Shown here in pieces: positions 38,606 to 49,765 of a stretch of 64,000 bases of DNA (position 1 is the first letter of the stretch; the number at the start of each line of letters is the position of its first letter). Under the pieces are notes generated by a model. The model saw nothing but the letters and a program-made list of their open reading frames with translations. It was not told where the DNA came from and did no database searches. The DNA is taken from contig QANU01104094.1 in the NCBI GenBank assembly GCA_003254905.1, forward strand, positions 277,509 to 341,508, read 5' to 3'. A program made the translations under genes and the position numbers. Origin of the DNA: Nissolia schottii. Lineage: Eukaryota > Streptophyta > Magnoliopsida > Fabales > Fabaceae.

Positions 38606-39470
38606 GTGAAGTTGGAGAAGGAGGACGAGTTCGCATGGTCAAAAGATCATCAAGAAAGCTTCGACCGGATCAAATACTACTTGACCAATCCACCTACCAT
38701 GACACCTCACAAGCATGACAAACTTGTGAAGTTATACATCTTTGCCTTTAAAGCGACCATTGGGAGCATGTTGTCCCAAGAAGACGAACATGGAAAAGAG
38801 AGAGTAATTTATTACTTAAGTAGGTCACTGATAGATATAGAAACTAGGTACATTTCAATTGAGAAATTATGTTTGTCCTTATACTTCTCCTGCAACAAAC
38901 TTAAATATTATCTGGTAGCTAATGATGTATTTGTGATCGCTCAGACAAATGTTATAAAATATATGCTTTTTGCCTCCATTGTTTATGGTCGAATTGGTAA
39001 ATGGATGTTGTCATTAACTGAATTTAATTTACACCATGTCCAACTGAAGCTATTAAAAGGCAAGTATTAGATGACTTTTTGGTTGACTATCCTTGTGTAG
39101 AGGTCGAAAAAGAAGTCGATGTAGTTGGCGTACAACCTTGGCGTCTATATTTTGATGGTTCGCGACATCAAGGAGGAGTAGGCGTAGGGATCTTGTTAAT
39201 ATCGCCCGTGAATGAGCCAACCAAAATAATGCTCAAACTTGAATCAAGCTTTTCGAACAATGAATCAAAAATACGAAGCTCTGATACTCAGACTAGAAAT
39301 GTTATTGCAAAGAAAAGCTAGAAATATTGAAGTCCTAGGCAACTCTCAATTATTCACAAAACAAGTGGTCAAATGCTTGAGCGATAATTTATTAAAATAT
39401 CATGAAAAGGCTATCGAATTAATAAAAGAGCTTGACCAAGTAGTGTTGAGACACGTCCCCAATTAGTTAA
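38606..39470 (+). pseudogene. Tat element paired RNase H domains
   Basis: First domain (38606-39070): FAWSKDHQESFDRIKYYLTN, LYIFAFKATIGSMLSQ, RVIYYLSRSL, the standard RT-linked RNase H. Second domain (about 39079-39460): PWRLYFDGSRHQGGVGVGIL and ARNIEVLGNSQLFTKQVVKC, an archaeal-type RNase H with the leading D. Two RNase H domains in a row define the Tat lineage. Confidence 0.78.
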
Positions 39471-39639
39471 ATTCGAAAGCAAATGGGTTGGCCCAAATAG
39501 CTTTTGGTTATAAAGTGCACAAAGCGACTTTGGAAAGCTTGATGAAAATCGACGTAGGCTTCATCCCTTTCGAATTAAGAGAGGTTGCTGCTAATGGCAA
39601 AAACAAGACGCCCATTATAACATACCTAAGAAATCCCAA

Positions 39640-40850
39640 TGGTTATGCGGAGCGAAAACTAAAACATTGAGCCCTTAGCTATGCATTAGTGGGAGATACT
39701 TTGCTAAAAAAAATCTCCCGATGGTAATCTGCTCATGCGCTTAAGAGAAACAGAAGCATACACAGCTTTGGTCGAAGTACACGAAGTGATTTGTGGGTCA
39801 CTCCAGGCAGGAGATAAGATGAGGTGGATATTAAATCGACAAAGGATACATTAGCCATATTTGTTCAAGGATTGTATGGAATGGACGAATTCGTGCCAGG
39901 AATTCCAACAACATGGACACGTCCAACACCTACTAGCCGACGAGTTATATATTATTGTCAAACCCTGACCCTTTAAGGTTTGGGCACTATTGGACAAATC
40001 TTTCCTAATTTTTTGAAGGGTCATAAGTTCATATTTGTAGGAGTTTATTATTTCACGAAATGGGTCTTACTCGTCATATTGAAAGAAGTTACCCAGGATG
40101 AAATTATCACGTTCATAGAATAGCATATAGTCCATAGTTCGAGTTGTCACAACCCCTAACCACTGACCAAGGGATGATGTTTATAGGAAAGTAAGTGGCC
40201 GAGTATGCTAAATCTTGAAATATTCAGATGCTGACGTCAACCCCATATTATGCCCAGGCTAACGTGCAAGTTGAGGCAGTAAATAAAATAATAATTACAA
40301 TGATAAATAAACATGTGGGTCGTTAACCTAGATGTTAGCATAATACATTAAGCCAAGTATCATGGGCTCATAGGAATTCGCCAAAAGGGGCTACAAGGAC
40401 GCACTTTATGAATTAGTGTACGGTCATGAAGCCATATTACCAATTGATATAAACTTGCAAAGTGTAAGTGTGGCTCGACAAGATGAATTGTCGGTTGACG
40501 AATTTTAGGGTGCTTTGTTTGATGAAATGGATGGTAAAACAATGAGGCCTTTGGAATCCATCATTCAACAAAAACAAAATAATAGCGAGGTCTTATAATT
40601 GCTAAGTAAAAGAATGAAAGTTCACAGCAGGCGACCGAGTCTGGAAAGTAATATTGCCTATCGATAAAAAAATAAAAATCATGGGAAATGGTCGCCTAAT
40701 TGGGAAGGTCCCTTCATGATTAGTAGAGTATTCTTGGGCAATGCATATTCAATCATTAATACAAGTGATGGAAGACAATTAAGTTTAATTAATGGCAAAT
40801 ATTTGAAGATTTATAAACCAGAGATGATGGAAGTTAAAATTGAACAATGA
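39640..40850 (+). pseudogene. Tat element integrase relic
   Basis: Scattered pieces: LRETEAYTALVEVHEVICGS, DELYIIVKP, YELVYGHEAILPIDIN (the conserved LVYG.EA.LP near the integrase C terminus) and WSPNWEGPFMISRVFLGNAY (the GPF module). At least ten stops. It ends at a TGA near 40850. Confidence 0.72.
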
Positions 40851-41174
40851 TTATATATATGGTTGAAGTATTACAAAAGGAGCCCACAAAATAGGAAATG
40901 TAAAATAAGCTAGCCTAAGAGGGTGCGAAGCAAGAGCTTTAGCTCATTCTGTTCGCCCACTAGCTGGGTCTTGTAACTAGCGAGCTTTTCTTCCTTTCAC
41001 AATAGGATTTGCGTAGTTCGTTCTCGCACTGTCAATTTGTCTTGTGCTTTGGTAGAGGTTGTCTTCAAGTGAGTACATTGTTGTTCTTCCCACGCAAGGT
41101 CTCGACCAACTTTGAACGCTTATCAGACAAAGAAGACCATCGAAGCTTAGCTTGGGCAAGCTTCACAAGGAAGA

Positions 41175-43667
41175 ACGCTTACGGTAGGTTCTCAGTGGAA
41201 AACTGTAGCTTTGGTATCTCATGCCTCATTTAGTTATTCTCCAAGCCGCTCAGGGATTTCTAAGTGTGCATACCTACTAACATCCTACTGATTATTATCT
41301 GGCCTAAAGTCCTGAGTGGCTTTATCTACGTTACTAAGTGATAGGGGATCTAATCTTTCTTATCTAAGTTCTCGTGCTTATTAATTCCCTTCGCACATAT
41401 ACATAGCCATCTCGAGCATTCTCTTGACGGTACCTACACAATACTTACTTACCTTCTTACTTATTCATACTTTCGTACATACATTCTTGCATACATTACA
41501 TACATACATTCATGCATACCTCACATACTGTAGTTCTTTCTTTCTTTCTTTCTTTCATTCATTCTTGGAGCCCTTACACTCTTGTAGTCGTGGCCTCGAC
41601 TACAACCTTCTTGCATTCCCTATCATTGAGGAGGAATGCATCGATCAACGATATGAACAACCATCCAACTGAAAGGGTGGTGAGGGGTCGGCCCTGGCAA
41701 CGCGACCGAGCGTGGTACTCATTATCCCCACCATAGCATGCCCTTTCCACAACACTCAGCGGGATAACCGCACATCAGCAGGCATGCCCTTTCCACAATA
41801 CATGCGGTGGACTTCTACCTTCCACATGCCCTGGCGAGGCTACGGAAGTGGGCTGGTATCGTTACCCCCACCTTAGCATGCCCTTGCGATGCTGCTAGGC
41901 ATGGTAACCGCATACCTCCAGGCGTGCCCTTGCGACACCACCTATGGCGGGCTTCCACTTTCAGTATGCCCTTGCGACATCACTGAAGTGGGATCGTTAA
42001 CTTTCTTTGGACCGTTGTGACGTAACGTCCCTTATCATTTAGCATTTCTTCTTTTCTTTCCTTTCTTTGCACATATCATGACATGACTTGTTTCTTAAGG
42101 TTCAATTAGGATCTTTGCTCATTACGTGATTAACATCTAGTTCTCTAAGGTTGCCTTAGCATGATGCATTGAATTCTAACATATGACATCACATAGTCCA
42201 TGTACTTCAATCATATACATCCTTTAAATCATGGCTTGTTAGACTATGTGCCCCCAAGACAGCCTCCATGAGATATTCAAGTCTCAGACCGCTCAGTGGG
42301 ACCTTGGGTCCGCTCGGCGGTCCTTAGGATCAGTAAACCACCTTTTTTTCATAAATCTTTTCGAAGTGGCCTACAGGCCGCTCAGCGGTGAACTTCCGCC
42401 CGCTCAGCGGGTGAGTTCGATCAGCGGTGCGCTCAACGGCTCCTAAGCCCGCTCAGCGATACCTGAGTGAAACTGAAACATACTTCTTTGTTTTCTTTCC
42501 TTTATTTTCCTCCTTTCTCATGGACACTTCTTGAGGTTCTTACACATATTCCAACCATCATAATACCATCTAGTCCAGGTCACAAGACCCTTCAGAATCA
42601 TCATCAAATCCTAGCAAGAGTTCTAATATACACAAGCATACATAAACAAAAAAGCATACACACACATAAGCAAGTACAACCCCCAAGGAGGTGAGTAAGC
42701 TAGAGTTACCCACTTCTTGGGGATGATCAGATGGGGAAGAAGGTGTGGGGAAGTAGTCCTCCAAGCCTTGAGTGTGATCCAAGCTTCCGGCATAGTTTTT
42801 GCAGTATAACAACGGCGCACACGGGTAGAGTTTCCACTAGCTCCAGAGAGAATTTTTTCTCAAAATTTTCTGCATATGGGGGGCTATTTATAGCCAAAAT
42901 TCTATCCCTTAAAGTTACCTTTTTACCCCTAGGCATAATTACCATTTTGCCATTTTCTATTTTCTTTAATAATTAATTAATTCTAAAGATAATCCATATG
43001 TCACATCAATGAATAGTATTTGAATTTTATATTATTTTCCCTTGGAATCAGATTCCCCACGTGCTGGTTGCCAATTTTGACCCTCTCCCGGTCCCGTTTT
43101 GCTTGTGTTATGTCATTTGCAGTCTCGGTGCGCCGCGCGCGGTCGTCCGAAAAATATTCCGCTTATACTGTCGCGATCCTCTAATTTCCCCGGACATGGG
43201 ACTATGATTACTTTAAGGCATTTGTGAATTTTTCTCTGGAGGAGTATTTTTCACAGATACCTTTAACACGTCGTTGAGCCCTGGTGACTGCAGACCACTA
43301 TTCTGCTCGCAGTTTCGTTACTTCCCAACCTTCCCAATGGGGTCGTGGGACTATTCTAAGGTGTCTGAAACTTTTCTCTGGTACCGTTTGAGTTTCCAGA
43401 GATTTGGGGCTCTCTGCTCAATTTTACAGGCTAAACGGAGCTATTTTAGTGTCTGCGGAATCATCCGAAACTAAGTAGAACTCCGTTTAACAGTCAGTTT
43501 AATCTCATCACCAATTCTGAGGGTTAGTAGGAATCATTTGAGTGTCATCAAAATTTTTCAAAACCAAACAGAATAATTCCTATAGACTTTCACACATTTA
43601 CTCATACCAAGGGTTCTACGAGCAATTATTCGAGAATTTCCTACTAAGAAAAGAGTGGGATGTTACA
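41175..43667 (-). mobile_element. Truncated long Gypsy LTR, antisense
   Basis: Homologous to the solo LTR 44195-47918: both share GGTTCTCAGTGG...GATCTCTAAGTG...TTCTCGTGCTTATTAA and, near the other end, CGGTCGTCCGAAAAATATTC and CCTCTAATT. The right boundary GTGGGATGTTACA is at 43667; about 900 bp of the left end is missing. A TATA box CTATAAATAG lies on the minus strand at 42884-42892, which sets the orientation. Inner arrays: a unit of about 45 bp with GCATGCCCTTGCGAC (41680-42000) and CCGCTCAGCGG motifs (42285-42465). Confidence 0.72.
41455..41565. repeat. CATA and CTTT microsatellites
   Basis: Runs of CATA-type repeats followed by TTCTTTCTTTCTTTC within the truncated LTR. Confidence 0.85.
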
Positions 43668-44194
43668 TAATTAACCTTAAAGAACTTTTCGAATTGAAGA
43701 ATCTCATCGGCATGTTTTACCTTTCTTCTTCGTAATGGCCTCACCAATTTGCAGAAAATGGGAGCATGAATCATGCTTTTTAAAGTTCCCTCCAGTGAAA
43801 CCCTTATTTTGTCGTACAAGTCATTCTACCATGTAACAAATGACTAAGACACAAAGAAGCTTAGGGCAACCAAGATGCATCTAAACTCCTTTTTCTTTTC
43901 TGCATTCTCGAACAACTTTGACTCTTAAAGGTCGAAGGTGTCAAAAGTGGCATTCATGGTTTGGTCATTGTACCTTTTGGATATGGAGGTAAGGATTGCT
44001 TGTGAAAAACCAAAATGTCGCGCCATGAAATGAGGCGCGTGCAAAACTACCTTTGCTTCTTTGTCTCCAGGGAACCCAGTACAAAGAAGCTGAAGCCATA
44101 AGATCTCCAACCATACATTATCTTGACTCTGTTGGATGAAGGGGTCAGAGGATATGAGAGGAAACCTAAACCATGAGGGGCCACTGGTTCAGTC
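43668..44194 (-). pseudogene. Tat antisense ORF, plant-mobile-domain part (C-terminal half)
   Basis: Minus-strand frame VWLEILWLQLLCTGFPGDKE, APHFMARHFGFSQAIL, then LYDKIRVSLEGTLKSMIHAP. The 'P..ARQFG..Q..P' pattern is typical of the plant mobile domain (aminotransferase-like PMD) found in antisense ORFs of Tat retrotransposons. It joins the minus-strand sequence at 47924 once the solo LTR is removed. Function in the element is unknown. Confidence 0.55.
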
Positions 44195-44696
44195 TGTAAC
44201 ATCCTAAGTTAGCAGCTTATGCTTAAGCCATAATATGCGCCTGCTAGGTTGTTATCTGCTGTGTGGAAATACTGATAGTCCCTACTTTACTTAGGAAAAT
44301 AATTAAGCTAACTGAAAGTAAGGACCCATTTTTTTCTTTTTAAACATAGTTATTGTTACGCGTCAAACTAGAGCCATGCGTGTGAACTATCATAAGTCCC
44401 ATATAGTCGTATAACAGATAAGTGCGAGCGTTGTCTGTCGTACAAGTACATACATAAGCAGTAAAGTAAACAGTACCAATTGGGTCCAACAGTTATAGTC
44501 ATACATGTCAGAAAGTCATATATACATATCATAGATACTGTACTAGTACATCAAAAGGGCTATACATATCCTAAGCTCGTACATACTATCAGAGCTACAA
44601 AATGACATACATCAAAATATATATAAAGCTAGGGCTACTGGCAAAAAGGTGTCATCATTGATGACAGGGCCTGGGAATGGGACTGGTTAGATCTCA

Positions 44697-44978
44697 CTCA
44701 TCCTCGCTGGGGTCCTCTTCCGGATCCTCCTCCGGGTCCTCCTCCTCTTCCTCCTGCTTCGGCTCCTCCGGCTCGTCCTCCACCTCCACGATCTCTATGG
44801 GATAATCCTCCTCGGGTGATGAAGGCACAGGTACATCTGGCGGTCGAAGTCTCACGGAGACTGGATCGACCTCCACGTCCTTCTCGTAAGGAGCGGGCTT
44901 GCCGTCGATGGGAGTCTCTAGCTTTGGGAAAACCGATGGTGCGACTCGGCGGGGTGTAGGACGGTTCACCACAAGCAC
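44697..44978 (-). CDS. Acidic ORF inside the solo LTR
   Basis: 94 codons, sense with respect to the LTR: starts MLVVNRPTPRRVAPS and ends in an E/D/P-rich tail (EEPKQEEEEEDPEEDPEEDP). No known domain. The composition resembles low-complexity repeat expansion, so it may not be a real gene. A second frame on the same strand over the same bases is its shadow. Confidence 0.25.
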
Positions 44979-45589
44979 TGAGCACAGCTCTGGCTCCTCC
45001 CCTGTCTCAGGGTCTACAGTCCTAAATCTGCTGCGGAGGATCCGTCACTTCTTCGGCGGGGTCATCATCTAACTTGCCTGAAGCCATAAGCGAGCGGGGG
45101 TGAGAACGGTGGTTCTCAGTGGTTAACTATGGCATAGTGGGGATCTGGTTACTCAATTATGCTTCCGGCCGTCCAGGAGATCTCTAAGTGTTCATGCATC
45201 TAGACCTCCTACCAGATATTTCTTGCCTAAGTTCCTAGGCGACTTTATCTAGTTACTAGGTGACGGGGATCTAATCTTTCTTACTAAGTTCTCGTGCTTA
45301 TTAACCAGACTCACGGTGCAACTGTGACCGTCTCATACGTGTCTCACGAACGGTTGACTCAACATGCATTTATAATCATATATACATAACCATACAAAAC
45401 CAGATATACTCATACAGCTTATACAATTACCACATAAATGTAATGCATGAGGGAATAAGGGTTTCTCCTACGCGCCTGTGGCTGCGTCCTTCTTTGCTGC
45501 TGGGTTGCCATCGCTCCCATGTGGACTGGGGGATCGTCATCCCTTCTCCAGCTACGATGTGTAGTAACACTAGGAGTAAGGCTCGTATC

Positions 45590-45760
45590 CGTCCGAACTT
45601 CGTGGACGACTTACTCACTTACGCCCGAACTTCGTGGACAACTTAATCATCTGCATCCGAACTTCGTGGATGACTTTAAGGCCTGGGTCCGAACTTCGTG
45701 GACCAAATCTCTCTTTCTCTCTTATGTCCAAACTTCGTGGACATCTTACCCGTCTTTTAA
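45590..45760. repeat. CCGAACTTCGTGGAC tandem array
   Basis: Five imperfect units of 30-50 bp, each carrying the 15-bp core, within the solo LTR. Confidence 0.8.
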
Positions 45761-46179
45761 ATGTCATGACATAAAAGCTCAAGCGCTCCTTACTTTCTTT
45801 TCTCTCGTCCGGGTGGAAACCCGCGTTCAGATCATTCTCTGCGTACATCATCATAACCCAGTCCGTCTTGCACGGCTAGGGAGGGGCTTGTCAGGTATGA
45901 CGTGCCAAGAGAGGGGTTCCTATTTTATATAACTATGTCATAGCTTCGGGCTACTCCGACCCTCTGTGGCCGGGGCCCATCTTTAGACTTAATTGTTTTC
46001 CCCTAATTTAAGTTACCATCTTTGCACATTAGTTCATTCAATTCTAGTGATCTATGGTTTCCCTAAGTCCTGTGGCAACCCTGCCTCATGAATGGATGCA
46101 AGACTCATAACTCATGTTTTGTCCTCGTTCACTGCCCCCTGCTAAGGAATCGTCCGCGAAACCTGCCTCTCCAGGGAAC

Positions 46180-46605
46180 CACTCAGCAACTCCGGGGTAA
46201 CCTCCACAGAACCCACTCAGCACCACTGCCGGTGCCCACTCAGCAACTCTCCAGGGACTACTCAACAACTCCCGGGAACCTCCGCGGAACCCACTCAGCA
46301 AGCTCTCCAGGGAACTACTCAACAACTTCCAGGGAACCTCTGCGGAACCCAGCGAAACCCACTCAGCACCACTCGTGGTGCCCACTCAACACTCTTCACG
46401 TAACCCTCTCAGCAACTCCAGGGATCCTCGGCGGAACCCATTCAGCACTACTCCTGGTGCTCACTCAACACTCTTCACGTAACCCTCTCAGCAACTCCAG
46501 GGATCCTCCGCAGAACCCACTCAGCACCACTCCTGGTGCCCACTCAACACTCTTCACGTAACCCTCTCAACAACTCCAGGGATCCTCCGCGGAACCCAAC
46601 TCGGC
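46180..46605. repeat. About 100-bp tandem array in the solo LTR
   Basis: Three good and several partial copies of a unit with CCACTCAGCACCACTC.TGG, CACTCTTCACGTAACCCTCT and CAGCAACTCCAGGGATCCTC. Open frames here reflect the repeat, not a gene. Confidence 0.8.
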
Positions 46606-46654
46606 CCTTACTTCTTTGCTTATTTTCTCTCATTTTCTCACATTCATCCCAAGC

Positions 46655-46913
46655 TCAAACACCACATATTCCCCAATACACAAGCAACAATATGAATATC
46701 CAAGAATCATAAAACAACGTGAATACAACCAACATGCAACATAATATTTATCCTCATTAAATCCTTAACAACACATGCAAGATNTTCAAACACCACATAT
46801 TCCCCAGTACACAAGCAACAATATGAATATCCAAGAATCATAAAACAACGTGAATACAACCAACATGCAACATAATATTTATCCTCATTAAATCCTTAAC
46901 AACACATGCAAGA
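46655..46913. repeat. 129-bp direct duplication around an N
   Basis: 46655-46783 and 46786-46913 differ at one base (CCCCAATACA / CCCCAGTACA) and are separated by a single N at 46784. This suggests an uncollapsed overlap between assembled pieces rather than a biological duplication. Confidence 0.85.
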
Positions 46914-47923
46914 TCATTTATCACATATTCACAATAACCATAAATAGATAACCAAGGAGGTGATTTATGCATAGTTACCCACTTGTAGAAAAACCTGGTG
47001 GTGGTGAGGGAAGTTTGGAGTGAAGTCCTACAAGCCTTGTTGTTTTCCAAAGCTTGAACTTCTCCTTTCTCCTATATGAAGATCTTTGAGCAAGGTGGAG
47101 GATGATGAGGTTGTTCCTCTTGATTTTGGATGGAAGAAAATGAAACCAAGATGAAGAGACTTGAGGGCTGTGTTTCGATTTGTGGAAGGTGGAAGGAGAT
47201 GGTAAAGTGCTTGATCTCTTGAAGACTTGGTGGTGTTCTTTGAGGTGTGGCTTAGTGTGTTTTTAGGGAGGATGTGGGAAATGAAATATTTCTTGGAGTT
47301 TTGGGGGAGAGACTCGGTTTTGGGGGCTAAATGGTGAGGGAAATTAATTGAATTTTAGGATTTAATAAATTAGGTGAATAGTAGAAGGCATGGGCATAGT
47401 AGGTATGGCTAGTGATAGGATTTGGTTTAGTGTGTAAGACAAGTAATGGTGATGGGAATTTGGAAGCATGATTTTGGGGATTATTTTTGGACAAAAATCT
47501 CCTCTGCTAGCCGTGCAGCCTTCTCCCCCAGCTGATGAAATTTCATTTTCTCCCGGCTTCGGTTCGCTCGTGTTTTATCGCTTGCAGTATCGGTGCGTCG
47601 CGCACGGTCGTCCGAAAAATATTCCGTTTATACCGTCACGATCCTCTAATCCCCCTACCTAAGGGTATTAATATTAAAAGGTGTTTGTGAATTTTTCTCC
47701 GGGGAATTATTTTCACAGACACCTTTTGCGCGCCAGAAAATTTCATCGGTGAACAGCGGCTGTTCGGTTGTCTACCGAACTTCGTACCGCGACACGTTTT
47801 ATTTCCTAGGGATATTCTACTTAATAATTTCCCCTCTTTATTCTCTAATCATGATTAGAAAAATTAATTTGATATTTATGTTTACGATTATTTCTCTAAG
47901 AAAAATCGGGATGTTACACAGTC

Positions 47924-48700
47924 AACAAATGTGGAGGGAGCAAGATCGCCTTCACAACTCAAACCCATCTCATGAAGATGAGTAAAGAAGAATTAGAAAG
48001 AATCTTTCTATTAAGAGAGCTTTTTCTTCTTGTAACGGAGGTGGATGAGAACGTTGGCCTAACAATTTCTTCGTATATGCCATCAGGGAGGGTCGGCATC
48101 TATAGATCGTTGCGAAACAGGGCATTTAACCACAATTAAAAGAGCCATATAGGTCCCCCAAGTTGTAGGAAAGAAGCCTTGTTTGCCCTAATGTTCGCTC
48201 AGTGAGTCGTACAAATTGGCCAACAACAATTTGGCAAGACACACCGGCTGACCCTCATGCAACATCATTGCAAATTTGTGAAACCACCATCAACACTAGT
48301 CATCTTGTATGAACGAGAGCAAAGATGCACCCGTTCAACCAAGACAATACGAAGGCCACATTCCAGCATCTGTGATGGGGTCGCCTTCTTCTCCGATGTT
48401 ATTCTTAATGAAACTCCTGTAGCTCTTGTCCTCAAAGTTCACTTCGTACTCTATGTCACCCAATTTCATATGTAGAGTGATAGCCTCTCCCAGAAGTGAC
48501 CTAAAATGAACTAAATGAGTTCAAAGGAAAAGGAATATGGTTGAGCGCATAAGTCGATCCTGAGCAAAGGGTCCGATCAACTTGATGGTCATCTTGAGGT
48601 ATGGAAAGAAAGGATTTTGACCAGAACCATGAATGTATCGAATACATCTTAATTACAATAAAGGGATGATGAACAAAAGAAAGGATCATAAACAAGACGA
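47924..48700 (-). pseudogene. Tat antisense ORF, plant-mobile-domain part (N-terminal half)
   Basis: Minus-strand pieces MTSVDGGFTNLQ, then in another frame LHEGQPVCLAKLLLANLYDS and LGGPIWLF.LWLNALF, match the plant mobile domain core (repeated 'CLAKLLLASLY' and 'GPLWLLQLWL' patterns). Frameshifts and stops are present. The solo LTR at 44195-47918 sits inside this ORF. Confidence 0.55.
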
Positions 48701-49765
48701 AACTACCAAATCATTCTTGGTCGATAGGAGAAGTTGATCCAAAACATATCTTGGAGAATTCTTACATCCTGTGAAGAGTTGGACCTTTCAGAAAATAGGA
48801 GTATGCTGTGAAGAATTCAAACTTCGTTAGGCGACCACCACCAAGAGGGACGAGGGCGTCAGCAACGTGCAACAATTATTAGAGAATATGCTAAACTTTA
48901 AAAATCAAATAACTATTCACGTCATGAAATACAAGGGAAGTGGGAAAGTGGGGTTCTAAAGAGAAAACTTCAAACCGCAAAGGAAGACACATGGCAGACA
49001 TGCAAATGGGCACCACAAGCTATAAATAAGGACGCCCAACGCCAAATGAATGAGGAATTTTTGACTTAGGAAAACTCGAGTCTCTATACATCTCTGTATC
49101 AAAGAGTAGTGAGAGAATTCTAAGTAAATTTCTCATTTTTTTATACATTTTCTTCATTTTCTTTTCTATTGTTTATTTTGTTTCTTTCCAATTTTCTTTT
49201 AATTTAGTATCTTATTCTTGATACTTTGTGCTACCCTCATTTAGTTGTATTGAATACTTATTTATCAAAATCAACAAATTATTCTTGAACCCGCATCTTT
49301 ATTAAAAGGATTCACATTATTCAATCACATACATCTATTTGATTTACATTGTCAAAATCTTGTGTACGCAGTTACCCTTCCTGGGAGACTCACCCGCCAT
49401 AACCAGGTACGCGACCCGGGTCAACCCAGATTAATTAAAACTAAATATTAGATACCAAACATGTAACTTAAAAAAAAATTGAGAGACTAAAGAAACATTT
49501 TTGTTTTTTTTCTTCCATTGAAGGACTAAACAGACTAATCATATTTTGCCCTTATTTGAGTGTAAAAAAAAAATAAAAATGAAAAACAACACTTTTTTGA
49601 CTGTCCCCACTTTGTGCAGAAACTTATTATCATTCTACTTATTGTACTGTCACACAGCGTTGTTGACGGTGCTGCTCGTCTTGTTCTCGTGTAAACTCAA
49701 CCTTCGGTTCCAGGTTGTTGTGTTGTGAGTTTTGACCCTGAAATTTGAATGTCCCAATAACCCCT
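48701..49765 (+). other. Probable Tat 3' LTR and upstream region of gene 2
   Basis: A TATA box CTATAAATAAGG at about 49020 and a T-rich stretch after it suggest the promoter part of a Tat LTR at about 48880-49470. Sequence from about 49550 to 49765 should hold the gene 2 promoter and 5' UTR. LTR borders are not sharp. Confidence 0.4.

Larger units (their letters stand above)
36110..40850 (+). mobile_element. Ty3/Gypsy Tat-lineage element, gag end to integrase
   Basis: A degraded polyprotein: gag end (FGDKASMMVDNDPFEMNFAF), protease, RT, a first RNase H, a second archaeal-type RNase H, then an integrase relic. The second RNase H after the first is the mark of the Tat/Ogre branch. Many stops. 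An antisense plant-mobile-domain ORF beyond pol (43668-48700, minus) and LTR-like sequence near 48900-49470 probably belong to the same element. No 5' LTR was recognised. Confidence 0.8.
44195..47918 (-). mobile_element. 3.7-kb solo Gypsy LTR (Tekay/Del-like)
   Basis: Ends TGTAACATCC...GGATGTTACA, with exact 5-bp repeats CAGTC at 44190-44194 and 47919-47923. No pol sequence inside, so a solo LTR. The minus orientation is inferred from the related LTR with a minus-strand TATA box. Inside: an acidic 94-codon frame (44697-44978, minus), an array of CCGAACTTCGTGGAC units (45590-45750), and an array of about 100-bp CACTCAGCA...CTCCAGGGATCCTC units (46180-46600). Family assignment is from size and end sequence only. 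Confidence 0.85.

Noticed and set aside
41400..42000. Possible CRISPR-like array (regular GCATGCCC units)
   Set aside because: Plant nuclear DNA; units are imperfect, GC-rich and belong to an LTR, with no spacer/repeat pattern.
46086..46561. Proline- and threonine-rich frame of 157 codons and its antisense
   Set aside because: Repeat unit translated in two directions within a solo LTR.
49745..49765. Upstream in-frame TTG as the start of gene 2
   Set aside because: Non-ATG start; the ATG at 49766 is in good context and starts a typical acidic N terminus.
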